This document shows positions 27,015 to 39,510 of a stretch of 64,000 bases of DNA, piece after piece (the stretch's first letter is position 1; each line of letters starts with the position of its first letter). The notes below the pieces were generated by a model, which had not been told where the DNA came from, made no database searches, and was given only the letters and a program-made list of their open reading frames with translations. The DNA is taken from positions 828,747 through 892,746 of the forward strand of contig NZ_CP047056.1 of assembly GCF_011065405.1 (NCBI RefSeq), read 5' to 3'. This DNA comes from Succinivibrio dextrinosolvens. GTDB taxonomy: Bacteria; Pseudomonadota; Gammaproteobacteria; Enterobacterales; Succinivibrionaceae. The position numbers and the translations under genes were made by a program.

Positions 27015-27962
27015 TTAGTATGCAGGCTTGTATTTGCCTGAAATAACATCTTCCTGAGGGACAGGTACGTATGGAAGGAATACTTTCTTTGGCTCTGCCG
27101 GTAGTCCCTTAGTTGCCATCTCATACAGATACTTGGCACTCTCATAACCACCCTTAAATGGATATAAGTCAACGGTTCCGCGATAGATACTGCCCTCTTC
27201 AGCAATTAGAGCTAGAGCTTCCTTGGTGGCATCTCCTGAGAATACAGCCTTGTCAGCACCAACCTTGTCATTTGATACCATTGCCTGATAACCGCCGATA
27301 CCACCTGAGTCATTTGAACCTATAACCAGATTCAGATCAGGGTGCTGCTGTAGAACGGCTTCAATAATCCTCATACCAGACTCTGGATTATCTCCAGCCT
27401 GACGGGCAACAATCTGCATAGTTGGGCATACTTCCTAAAGAGCAGCTTCAATACCGTCACCACGACGTTTTACAGCCTCAACATTATCCTCAGTAATTAA
27501 AGCAGCCTTACCCTGACAGTTAAGCTGTTTCTTTGCCCACTGAGCAGCCTGAGTTCCAATTGCGTGACCATAGTTGTACTCATCCATACCATATAGTAGA
27601 TGAGAATTTGGAACAACCTGAGCAATAGAACCGGTAGCGATACCCGCCTTCTTGGCATCCTCAAAGGTTTGAATCAGGGCGTTAGCATCAATAGCAGTGG
27701 TAAAGATTGCATCAAACTTATCGTTAATCATGTTCTCGATATCACTAACCTGCTTGTCAACACGATACTGGGCATCGATTGAAATACATTTGATGCCAAG
27801 TTCGTTACAGGCCTTCTCCATACCTAGCTTTACACCGACAAACCATGGGTTAGCCAGCTGAGGAACAGAGAAACCTAACTTAAACTCTGAGGCATCCTTA
27901 GCAACAGCAGAGGTGGCAATAGCTGCGCCCATAATGGCTGCAACGATAGTCTTTAATTTCAT
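27015..27962 (-). pseudogene. Periplasmic sugar-binding protein, interrupted by an in-frame amber codon
   Basis: RbsB-like type 1 periplasmic binding protein for the adjacent importer. The N-terminal part (codons 1-175) has a signal peptide (MKLKTIVAAIMGAAIATSAVA) and the fold's FKLGFSVPQLANPWF and IDAQYRVDKQVSDIENMI. The C-terminal part continues in the same frame (PTMQIVARQAGDNPESGM, LNLVIGSNDSGGIGGYQAM, KGGYESAKYLYEMA). A single TAG (minus strand, 27435-27437) separates them in CTT TAG GAA GTA. A one-base change AAG to TAG would restore Leu-Lys-Glu-Val. There is no other lesion, so the break is recent, a sequencing error, or suppressed. TAG ends other genes here, so it is a genuine stop. 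Confidence 0.85.
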
Positions 27963-28450
27963 AATGACTCCTTATGTTCAAGAAAATAATTCCACTTCAA
28001 AAGTGAAACTCTGATACCAGAAGTAACTGAAAATTACTGAAAAAAACGTTAAACAGGTTATAAATAATGTCCGTAAACGTTTGTATTTATATATAATTTA
28101 ATTCAGTAATAATGTAAAACAATTGTATAGCTTAATAACATTTATTTGATTAAGGAAATTAGTGTTACTTGATCTATGTCTAAAATAACACAATGTTTAT
28201 CAGTAGGTTATTCGATTTTTTTAGAGAACCGTTGCAAAAAATTGCAAGTGACAGAAATCAAAAAGATACAAATGTTGCGTTATGAAAATATTGTTCTATT
28301 TTTATGTATTCCTCTTCTAAAAACGTTTTAAAAAATAAGATATAAATAAAAATATAAGACAGAAATACTAATTGAAAACTGTCAGATTAGGCTTGAATAA
28401 GAGATCTTCGAAGTGAGTTTAAGGATGAAGGATATTTTCATTATTTTCTA
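27963..28450. other. long upstream region of the sugar ABC operon
   Basis: Nearly 500 AT-rich bases with no gene. It should hold the operon promoter. A LacI/GalR-type half-palindrome TAAACGTTTG lies at 28076-28085, with AAAACGTTTT near 28319-28334 and AACGTT near 28048. No regulator gene of that family is adjacent. Confidence 0.5.
28076..28085. promoter_or_regulatory. candidate LacI/GalR-family operator
   Basis: TAAACGTTTG, a central CG palindrome like RbsR/PurR-type sites, about 115 bases upstream of the sugar-binding protein start. Confidence 0.4.
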
Positions 28451-28474
28451 TAAAGTTCCTCTAAAAGAGGAACA
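28451..28474 (-). terminator. terminator-like hairpin after the EamA gene
   Basis: Perfect stem GTTCCTCT / AGAGGAAC with a 3-base loop, 20 bases after the EamA stop on the minus strand; followed by TTTATAG only, so a modest terminator. Confidence 0.55.
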
Positions 28475-28494
28475 AAAAACAAGCTTATGCAGAA

Positions 28495-29382
28495 TTAAGA
28501 GCTGGTCTTTGCTTTATTCTCTATGTGGATGGATTTAGTGGTCTTAAGGCCAACTGAAAAAATAATAAAAAGAATTCCCACATAGAAAGAATAATTTAAT
28601 TCCGAGGCTTCATTAAAGAGAATCATAGCCAGAATAATTGAATACACCGGCTCAAGATTATAGGTAAGCATTACAGTGAAAGCTGAGAGTTTCTGCAGAA
28701 CCTGAAGCTGTAGAAGATAAAGGGCTGCAGTACATATAATTCCTGCAAGTAAAAGATAAAAAGCATCACTAAAAGAAAAATACAGAGACCACTGCCCTTC
28801 TATCAGGTAATACAGAGGCAGAAGTATCGTCATAAATAGAGATCCTCCTATAAGTTGCCAGCAGATAAGGGAATTGTTATCGTAAAGATTAGTGATTCTC
28901 TTACTGTAAATTGAATAGACAGCAGAAAACAACGCACAGATAATACCAACTGCGATACCCAATCTATAACGGGAATCGAATCCAAAAATAATCAGCACAC
29001 CTAGTATTGCCAGCAGAGAGTAAATAACATCTGTATAGGAAAATTTAGAACGAACAACAAAAGGTTCAATTAACGCGACAAAGAATCCAATAGTGGAAAC
29101 ACAGACCACACCAATGGATACATTAGAGAGCTTAATTGCCAGATAAAAAAGAATAAGATGGCAGCTTAGTATCGCTCCGGCAATCATACCGTTAATACAC
29201 CCCTTCAATCCGAGCCATTTGAATTTTCGGAGAAGAATAAAATATGCAAGAACAAAAGCTCCACCAATTAGCAGTCTGAAAAATACAATCCAGAATGCAT
29301 CTAGACTGACAAGTCTGCCGAATAAGCCTGTAAAACCAGCAATTAAAACAGAAAGATGAAGTTTAAGAAAAACACTCAACAT
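28495..29382 (-). CDS. EamA/DMT-family transporter
   Basis: Drug/metabolite transporter with ten predicted membrane helices in 295 residues, arranged as two EamA repeats (about 5-135 and 150-280). Family-like pieces are VFFRLLIGGAFVLAYFILL, LSNVSIGVVCVSTIGFFVAL and LTYNLEPVYSIILAMILFNEASEL, the last a strong EamA second-repeat sequence. Such proteins export amino acids, nucleosides or other metabolites; the substrate is unknown. It begins about 50 bases downstream of pgpA, so joint transcription is possible. Confidence 0.9.
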   Translation of the reverse strand: MLSVFLKLHLSVLIAGFTGLFGRLVSLDAFWIVFFRLLIGGAFVLAYFILLRKFKWLGLKGCINGMIAGAILSCHLILFYLAIKLSNVSIGVVCVSTIGFFVALIEPFVVRSKFSYTDVIYSLLAILGVLIIFGFDSRYRLGIAVGIICALFSAVYSIYSKRITNLYDNNSLICWQLIGGSLFMTILLPLYYLIEGQWSLYFSFSDAFYLLLAGIICTAALYLLQLQVLQKLSAFTVMLTYNLEPVYSIILAMILFNEASELNYSFYVGILFIIFSVGLKTTKSIHIENKAKTSS

Positions 29383-29429
29383 ACATGTAACATCTTCAGA
29401 TTACTTTACTCAAGATCGAAATCAAGGAA

Positions 29430-29921
29430 CTAGAGAACATAATAAATAAAAAAATGACCTACTCCCAAAGCAAATATCCCAGCTATGACGTCATCAAGCA
29501 TAATACCTAAACCGCCACCGACATATTTATCAAAGAAACAGATTGGCCATGGCTTCAAAACATCAAAGATTCTGAACAGGATAAAAGCAAGAAAAGCAAG
29601 GTACCATTGGGAAGGAAAAAACAGAACAGAAATGAACATACCATCAAACTCATCAATAACAATAGAGCTGTTATCATGCATTCCCATAGCCTTTTCAGTA
29701 ACAGAGGAAGCATACCATCCAATGAAGAAGGTGATAAAAGCAACAATAACTGCATAATACCAATCCATATACATAAGACCAATACAAAAAGGTACAGCAG
29801 CTAAAGAGCCAAATGTTCCTGGAGCTTTAGGCAGAAGACCTGATCCAAATCCAACAGCGATCAGATGCCAGGGATTGGCTAAACTTATCTTATTTAAATA
29901 TGAACGGTCATGCTTATCCAT
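29430..29921 (-). CDS. pgpA: Phosphatidylglycerophosphatase A
   Basis: Inner-membrane enzyme that dephosphorylates phosphatidylglycerophosphate to phosphatidylglycerol. Motifs fit PgpA: PWHLIAVGFGSGLLPKAPGTFGS near the N-terminus, IVIDEFDGM, FRIFDVLKPWP and GGGLGIMLDDVIAGIFA with acidic active-site residues. 163 residues, the usual size, with about four membrane segments. It lies between the EamA gene and the rRNA terminator. In enterics pgpA follows thiL; thiL is absent here. Confidence 0.95.
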   Translation of the reverse strand: MDKHDRSYLNKISLANPWHLIAVGFGSGLLPKAPGTFGSLAAVPFCIGLMYMDWYYAVIVAFITFFIGWYASSVTEKAMGMHDNSSIVIDEFDGMFISVLFFPSQWYLAFLAFILFRIFDVLKPWPICFFDKYVGGGLGIMLDDVIAGIFALGVGHFFIYYVL

Positions 29922-29972
29922 TTAACAGAACCTTAACAAAAGAAAATTATAAAAATGATTATACGCTAGAAA

Positions 29973-30004
29973 CGAAAAAACCGAGATGCAAAAACATCTC
30001 GGTT
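29973..30004 (-). terminator. terminator of the rRNA operon
   Basis: On the minus strand AACCGAGATG, loop of about 5, CATCTCGGTT, then TTTTCG. It is 12 bases after the 5S 3' end. Confidence 0.92.
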
Positions 30005-30015
30005 CTTCAAAAGGA

Positions 30016-30135
30016 ATGCCTGGCAGTGACCTACTCTCACACAAACGTACGTTGCACTACCATCGGCGTTACTGCATTTCACTTCTGTGTTCGGAATGGG
30101 AACAGGTGGTTCTACAGCACTATGGCCGCCAGGCG
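30016..30135 (-). rRNA. rrf: 5S ribosomal RNA
   Basis: Read on the minus strand it begins GCCTGGCGGCCATAGTG, contains CCATTCCGAACACAGAAG, and ends CACTGCCAGGCAT. The first and last bases pair as the 5S terminal stem. About 120 bases. Last gene of the operon. Confidence 0.96.
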
Positions 30136-30208
30136 AATTGGGTTTAACTTAAAAAACTTTTTACTGATTTCAAACTTTCCTTAGTCTCTTGCGTACTCCA
30201 GATGCCTT

Positions 30209-30220
30209 CCGGGGTTGTAT

Positions 30221-30227
<7 letters not shown>
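30209..30227 (-). repeat. 3' arm of the 23S processing stem
   Basis: CCGGGGTTGTATGGTCAAG is a perfect 19-base inverted complement of 33077-33095, at the opposite end of the 23S gene. The two arms would pair in the precursor as the RNase III substrate. Confidence 0.85.
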
Positions 30228-33076
<2,849 letters not shown>

Positions 33077-33083
<7 letters not shown>

Positions 33084-33095
33084 ATACAACCCCGG
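33077..33095 (-). repeat. 5' arm of the 23S processing stem
   Basis: CTTGACCATACAACCCCGG, the exact inverted complement of 30209-30227; it spans the first bases of 23S and the spacer. Confidence 0.85.
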
Positions 33096-33213
33096 ATTGC
33101 TCCTGAATCGTATGTCTCTTTTGCCGGAAAACATCTTAAGTCGCAATTTGCTTGTTAAAACATTTTCTCAGTGACTAATTGAGTTTGAATTTTTTTCAGC
33201 TTGTTTTTTAAGT

Positions 33214-33225
33214 TGTTAAAGAGCT
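33214..33225 (-). promoter_or_regulatory. boxA antitermination element in the 16S-23S spacer
   Basis: Minus strand reads AGCTCTTTAACA, near-identical to the rRNA boxA consensus TGCTCTTTAACA that loads NusB/S10. It lies between the tRNA-Glu and 23S, the usual spacer position. Confidence 0.75.
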
Positions 33226-33296
33226 TTAATCCGTGTCAAACGAATCATGGTTTATTCACAGTATCTTCTGTTACTGTAACCAAACCATGACTGGCT

Positions 33297-33372
33297 TGGC
33301 GTTCCCAAGGGGAGTCGAACCCCTGTTAACGACGTGAGAGGCCGTTGTCCTAGGCCACTAGACGATGGGAAC
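33297..33372 (-). tRNA. tRNA-Glu, anticodon CUC, in the rRNA spacer
   Basis: 76 bases with an encoded CCA. The acceptor stem is GTTCCCA/TGGGAAC, the T arm AGGGGTTCGACTCCCCT, and the anticodon arm ACGGC-CTCTCAC-GTCGT, with anticodon CTC (stem has one G-U). E. coli spacer tRNA-Glu has UUC, so the CUC is unexpected. All arms fold, so it looks functional. It would read GAG only. Confidence 0.9.
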
Positions 33373-33438
33373 ACTAGAACTTTTCTTTCTACTCGTACGA
33401 ACTATCTGTGTGGGCTCTTTGGAAAAGGGCTTAATCGT

Positions 33439-34942
<1,504 letters not shown>

Positions 34943-35040
34943 ATAAAGATTTTGATTTTTTTGATAGTCCCTCAGCTCTCGCCTTCTCTATCTCTTTTGT
35001 TTCCCTCTTCCGAGGGCCCACACAGATTGTCCGTACTTGT

Positions 35041-35065
35041 TTTTAAAGAACTTTTAAAACGCTTG
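35041..35065 (-). promoter_or_regulatory. leader boxA-like element of the rRNA operon
   Basis: Minus strand GTTCTTTAAAAA, a looser boxA match, lies about 100 bases above 16S. With the spacer boxA it fits antitermination control. Confidence 0.5.
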
Positions 35066-35102
35066 GTTTTTCTTTCGTTGTCGTTCGTGACAACGGAAAT
35101 GC

Positions 35103-35130
35103 ATTATAGACTTTTTTTATTTAGTGTCAA
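35103..35130 (-). promoter_or_regulatory. consensus sigma-70 promoter of the rRNA operon
   Basis: On the minus strand TTGACA, a 16-base spacer, TATAAT: both hexamers are perfect. A start near 35096 gives a leader of about 150 bases before 16S. Confidence 0.9.
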
Positions 35131-35208
35131 ACATTTTTTTATGATAAGTTTGTCACATTTTTGTAGTTCAGCTTATTTATGCGGTTTTTGATTTTTAAAT
35201 AGTTTATT

Positions 35209-37053
35209 TTATTTTACAAAGCCATTTGACTGCAGAGACCACATTTTTTTGTAGATACCGTCAAGGGCAAGTAATTCCTCATGAGATCCACTCTCAACAA
35301 TCTTTCCATCATTAACAACAATGATCTTATCCATTGATTTTAAAGTAGATAATCTGTGAGCAATTGCAATTACTGTTCTTCCCTGCATAATATTTAGAAG
35401 ATTCCTCTGAACAATTTCTTCTGTTTCAGAATCTAAAGCTGAAGTTGCTTCATCTAAAATCAGAATTGGTGCATTCTTAACAATGACTCTGGCTATGGCA
35501 ATTCTCTGTTTCTGTCCTCCAGATAGTTTTACTCCACGATCTCCTACCATGGAATCAAATCCAATTCCTCCGCGGTAGTCAGACATTGCCTCAATAAAGT
35601 TCAGAGAATCTGAAGCCTTAGCTGCATTCTGCAGTTCCTCTACATCAAGTTCATCCTTGGAGCCATATTCAATATTCTCACCAATAGTACGATGCATCAG
35701 ACTAGGTTCCTGACTAACCATCGCAAACAGTTCTCTCAGATTATCCTGTTTCAGATCGCGAACATCAATTCCATCGATTTTTATGGAACCAGAAGTTACA
35801 TCATAGAATCGTAAAATCAGATTTATGATTGTAGATTTTCCTGCTCCTGAAGGACCGACAATACCAAGTTTTAAGCCCTTTTTAACCGTAAGATTAAAAT
35901 CACTTAAAACTTCTTTCTTTCCATCGTACCCAAAAGAGACATTATTAAACTCAATGCTCTCTTTAAATGATTCAATCTTCTTAGGTTTATCAGGGTCGGT
36001 TACTGCGACAGGTTTAGACATGGTACTCATACAGTCATAAATCATACCGATATTTTCAAATATGGCCCCTGCCTCCCACATAATCCATCGAGACATGTTG
36101 ATCATTCTGATGGCAATGGCAATTGAAATGGCTATTGCCCCAGTGGTTACAAGATAATTCGACCACAGCCATAATGAAAGAATAATAAGAGAAACTAGTA
36201 GAGTACAATTTAGAAACTGCACACTTATATCAAAGGAAGTTAAAATTCTGAAAATCTTGTATTCAGAATTTCTGAATGCATTCATGGCCTCTCTGGCATA
36301 GCTCTTTTCCTTTCCTGCTCCGCCGAAAAGTTTTACTGTAGAAATATTAGTGTAACTGTCGACAATTCTTCCAACCATAGTTGATCTTTCTACCGACAGT
36401 TCCTTTGAGGTCCGCCTTAGATATGGAATAAATACAAAAAGAGAACAGGTGTAGAAACACAGCCAGATAACAAGAGGCAGACACAGATAAAAATCTGCAT
36501 TCATAAGCATAATAAGCATGGTTGAAATATATACAACCATATGCACAAACACATCGATAAGCTTCATCACAGCTGTCCTAACAGCCATTGACGTCTGCAT
36601 AACTTTATTAGCAAGAGCACCTGCAAACTCTTCATTAAAAAAAGCCAAAGACTGCCCTAAAAGAAAATTATGCAACTGCCAGCGAACCTGCATTGAGTAA
36701 TTGCCAGACAGTGTCTGATGAATCAGCAGAGAATGAAGAAAAGAGGCCACTGGAAGAAAAACACCAGCGCCTAAAAGCATAAGCAGAAGACAGCCTCCAT
36801 GTTCATCTATAAAATTTTGAGGAGAACTTGAGGCCGTCCAATCGACTATATAGCCAAGACATGCAAAGAAAAGAGCCTCGCCAACGGCAATAAAGGAATT
36901 CAATACAGCAACAGCGGCAAGGAAGCGACCTAATCCTTTTGAAAAGAATAGGACAAATCTGATTATTCCTGTAGGAGGAACACCTTCACATCTGTCCTCA
37001 AATGGAGGTATTAGTCTTTCAAAAAAATTGAATAAACCTTCTTTGAAAATCAT
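35209..37053 (-). CDS. ABC exporter, membrane and ATPase domains fused (MsbA-like)
   Basis: Half-size exporter that works as a homodimer or with a partner. Six membrane helices occupy about residues 30-330; the ATPase has Walker A GPSGAGKSTIINLIL near 412, signature VKLSGGQKQRIAIARVIV near 515 and Walker B ILILDEATSALD. It is 614 residues from the ATG at 37053; a TTG two codons earlier is an alternative. MsbA-type proteins flip lipids; drug export is also possible. It starts just after the DUF2333 gene (7 bases), suggesting a two-gene operon. Confidence 0.92.
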   Translation of the reverse strand: MIFKEGLFNFFERLIPPFEDRCEGVPPTGIIRFVLFFSKGLGRFLAAVAVLNSFIAVGEALFFACLGYIVDWTASSSPQNFIDEHGGCLLLMLLGAGVFLPVASFLHSLLIHQTLSGNYSMQVRWQLHNFLLGQSLAFFNEEFAGALANKVMQTSMAVRTAVMKLIDVFVHMVVYISTMLIMLMNADFYLCLPLVIWLCFYTCSLFVFIPYLRRTSKELSVERSTMVGRIVDSYTNISTVKLFGGAGKEKSYAREAMNAFRNSEYKIFRILTSFDISVQFLNCTLLVSLIILSLWLWSNYLVTTGAIAISIAIAIRMINMSRWIMWEAGAIFENIGMIYDCMSTMSKPVAVTDPDKPKKIESFKESIEFNNVSFGYDGKKEVLSDFNLTVKKGLKLGIVGPSGAGKSTIINLILRFYDVTSGSIKIDGIDVRDLKQDNLRELFAMVSQEPSLMHRTIGENIEYGSKDELDVEELQNAAKASDSLNFIEAMSDYRGGIGFDSMVGDRGVKLSGGQKQRIAIARVIVKNAPILILDEATSALDSETEEIVQRNLLNIMQGRTVIAIAHRLSTLKSMDKIIVVNDGKIVESGSHEELLALDGIYKKMWSLQSNGFVK

Positions 37054-37059
37054 GAACAA

Positions 37060-37980
37060 TTACTTTTCCATTGACAGCATGATATCGTTGATTCGATTGC
37101 TTGCTACGTCAATGTGTCTTGCAATGGCTGCGACATGGTTTGGAAGCATAGCATCACCGGTATCATTACCGCCAGCTACAACATACCAAGGATTGAAATC
37201 TCTAACAAAAGAAAGACGAGTTAAAGCCGCATCAATATTTTCCTGCCCACCACGCTGAATAACAGAAGAATCTACTGCAACAAGGCCTCTTAAAATATTT
37301 TCAACAACAGAAGAAACGCCTTTTGCAAAATAGATATAGTTATCTGAATCGTAATGCTTAATCTTTTCCTTGTTCAGGTAACCCAAAGCATACTCAAGCA
37401 TCTGATTACAGTATTTTAAAATCAGGTAGACATCGTCAGATTTAACGTTATAAATACCCGCATTCTTTACACCTGAATCTACTGATGCAGCCCAAGATCT
37501 CCAGTTCTGGATACCCTGCTTATACTTTCCTTCTGTATCATAGATAAACCAGAATCCCCAGACCTCATCTGAATAAACAAACGATCTTGAGGTTGCATCG
37601 ACCAGACGCTGATCCAAGGTGTCATTCTTGCCGTATCTAGAAACAGTCTTGGCAATAATGTCAGAGGCTGGTCTGGTGGCATAAATAATACCTTTCTGAT
37701 AGTTAACAATGTTATCCAGAATTTTTGGAACAAAGAACAGATCGTTTGGAATCCAGCCCAAAAAAGAACGCAGTTCTGAATCAAGAGCATGAACAGTAGC
37801 CTCAGCCATTACAGTAGCTCTGGTTCTGTCATCCTGAATCTCTTCTGCCTTTGGTGGATTGAATCCTGCAGGACAAGTTGAAGAGAAAAGACCGACTATA
37901 AATACGTAAAGAACGTATATAGCGATAAGACCTGCAATAATCTTTCCAAAGATATTTTTCAATGGATTTGGAAATGTCAT
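37060..37980 (-). CDS. DUF2333 family membrane-anchored protein
   Basis: 306 residues with one N-terminal membrane helix (about 12-32, IAGLIAIYVLYVFIVGLF) and a soluble domain. The soluble part matches my memory of DUF2333 (FLGWIPNDLFFVPKILDN, YQKGIIYATRPASD, LLRGLVAVDSSVIQRGG-like end). DUF2333 proteins are found in gammaproteobacteria and have no assigned role. It is cotranscribed with an MsbA-like exporter. Function unknown; a role in envelope maintenance is only a guess. Confidence 0.75.
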   Translation of the reverse strand: MTFPNPLKNIFGKIIAGLIAIYVLYVFIVGLFSSTCPAGFNPPKAEEIQDDRTRATVMAEATVHALDSELRSFLGWIPNDLFFVPKILDNIVNYQKGIIYATRPASDIIAKTVSRYGKNDTLDQRLVDATSRSFVYSDEVWGFWFIYDTEGKYKQGIQNWRSWAASVDSGVKNAGIYNVKSDDVYLILKYCNQMLEYALGYLNKEKIKHYDSDNYIYFAKGVSSVVENILRGLVAVDSSVIQRGGQENIDAALTRLSFVRDFNPWYVVAGGNDTGDAMLPNHVAAIARHIDVASNRINDIMLSMEK

Positions 37981-38149
37981 ATTCTTTTTGCGAATCCATT
38001 CCAGCGGCAGAATATGCTGAAGAGGAAAATTCGCCTCCTGGTTTATTTCTGATCAAACTGTGAAAACAGCAAATATTGTATTTAAATCTAAGAAAATTCT
38101 CTTTAAATCGAATTTCCAATCTATTGTAAGTAAAAAAATAAAAAAAACA

Positions 38150-38198
38150 AAGATACAAAAAACAAAAACCTGAGACAATTATTCATCACCTCAGGTTT
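38150..38198 (-). terminator. terminator of the aminotransferase gene
   Basis: Stem AAACCTGAG / CTCAGGTTT with a 15-base loop; on the minus strand followed by TTTGTTTTTTGT. It is 20 bases after the stop. Confidence 0.75.
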
Positions 38199-38218
38199 CC
38201 AGAAACTACAACATACTG

Positions 38219-39418
38219 TTACTGTTTTTTAACAACAGCTGTAATAGCCTTAACGATATCATCTATGTTATTAGTGTTAATACCAGCGACACAGATTCTT
38301 CCGGAAGCTACAGCATAAATACCGAAGTCACGCTTTAGAGCCTCAATCTGATCTTTATCAAGACCAGAGAAAGAGAACATACCGTTCTGCTCGGTGATAA
38401 AGTCAAAATCACCTGCACCGGCATCCTTTAATTTATGAGAAAGCAGAACACGCATCTTTGCAATACGCTCACGCATACTCTTCAGCTCATCTTCCCACTT
38501 TGCTCTTAAAGTTGGATCTGACAGAACAGTGGTAACAATTTTCTCACCGTGAGCAGGAGGATTAGAAATGGCGGTACGTACAGCAATCTTAACCTGAGAC
38601 ATAACCTTTACTGCAGTTTCAACATCAGCAGAAACAACGGTAAGTACACCAGAACGCTCACTGTAAAGGCCAAAGTTCTTTGAGAATGAACTTGCAATCA
38701 GGAACTCTGGATTGTACTTGGCAATAGTACGAACACCATAAGCATCTTCTTCAATACCGTGACCAAAGCCCTGGTAGGCAAAGTCAATGAAAGGTAACAG
38801 TTTCTTCTCAGCTAAGAACTTAGCAATGATCTCCCACTGCTCATGAGTAGGATCGATACCTGTTGGATTGTGACAGCATGCATGTAAAAGAACTACATCG
38901 CCTTCCTTAGCCTGAGACAGAGTTTCAATCATTCTGTCAAAAGCAAGGTTGTGATTTGCTCTGTCATAGTAAGGATAGCGCTCAAACTTCAGACCTGCTG
39001 AAGTTGCGATCTGATAGTGGTTTGCCCAGGTAGGATCTGAAATCCAGATAGTTGAAGCAACATTCTGCTGGTGAATAAAGTCAGCACCGATTCTCAGTGC
39101 ACCGGTACCACCAGGACAATGACAGGAAATAGCCTTTCCGCCATCCACAAACTCTGAATCCTTTCCGAAAATCAGCTCACGGGCCATGCGACCAAACTCA
39201 GGAAGACCTGTAATAGGCAGATATGATTTGGTCTCTTCTCTTTCAAGCAAAATCTTCTCTGCTTCTTTAACGCAATCTAGAATAACGGTTTTTCCCTCAT
39301 TATTCTGGTATACACCTACACCCAAGTTAGTCTTATTAGCTCTGGTGTCTTTCTTAAAAGCCTCATTTAAACCTAAAATTGGATCTGCAGGAGCAGCATC
39401 GATACGATCAAAAAACAT
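38219..39418 (-). CDS. Aspartate/aromatic amino-acid aminotransferase (AspC/TyrB family)
   Basis: PLP enzyme moving amino groups between aspartate or aromatic amino acids and 2-oxoglutarate. Typical features are the N-terminal FFDRIDAAPADPILGLNEAF, the ring region LHACCHNPTGIDPTHEQW and the PLP-lysine motif SSFSKNFGLYSERSG near residue 243. The C-terminus FSFSGLDKDQIEAL holds the substrate-side arginine region. 399 residues, standard length. AspC and TyrB cannot be separated by eye. Monocistronic. Confidence 0.93.
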   Translation of the reverse strand: MFFDRIDAAPADPILGLNEAFKKDTRANKTNLGVGVYQNNEGKTVILDCVKEAEKILLEREETKSYLPITGLPEFGRMARELIFGKDSEFVDGGKAISCHCPGGTGALRIGADFIHQQNVASTIWISDPTWANHYQIATSAGLKFERYPYYDRANHNLAFDRMIETLSQAKEGDVVLLHACCHNPTGIDPTHEQWEIIAKFLAEKKLLPFIDFAYQGFGHGIEEDAYGVRTIAKYNPEFLIASSFSKNFGLYSERSGVLTVVSADVETAVKVMSQVKIAVRTAISNPPAHGEKIVTTVLSDPTLRAKWEDELKSMRERIAKMRVLLSHKLKDAGAGDFDFITEQNGMFSFSGLDKDQIEALKRDFGIYAVASGRICVAGINTNNIDDIVKAITAVVKKQ

Positions 39419-39491
39419 GTATTCACCTGTTATAAAAAAAGATTTTTTTTAATATATCACAATTAAAAAAAATGTGAGATTATTCTCTATA

Positions 39492-39510
39492 TTGAGCAGT
39501 AAGTGCTCAA
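39492..39510 (-). terminator. hairpin immediately after the second MATE gene
   Basis: Stem TTGAGCA / TGCTCAA, loop GTAAG, touching the stop codon. No immediate T-run; a weak terminator or stabilising hairpin. Confidence 0.45.

Noticed and set aside
29900-30184. A 94-codon plus-strand frame over the rRNA terminator and 5S
   Set aside because: It runs through the pgpA start, terminator and 5S, and its sequence is a translation of rRNA.
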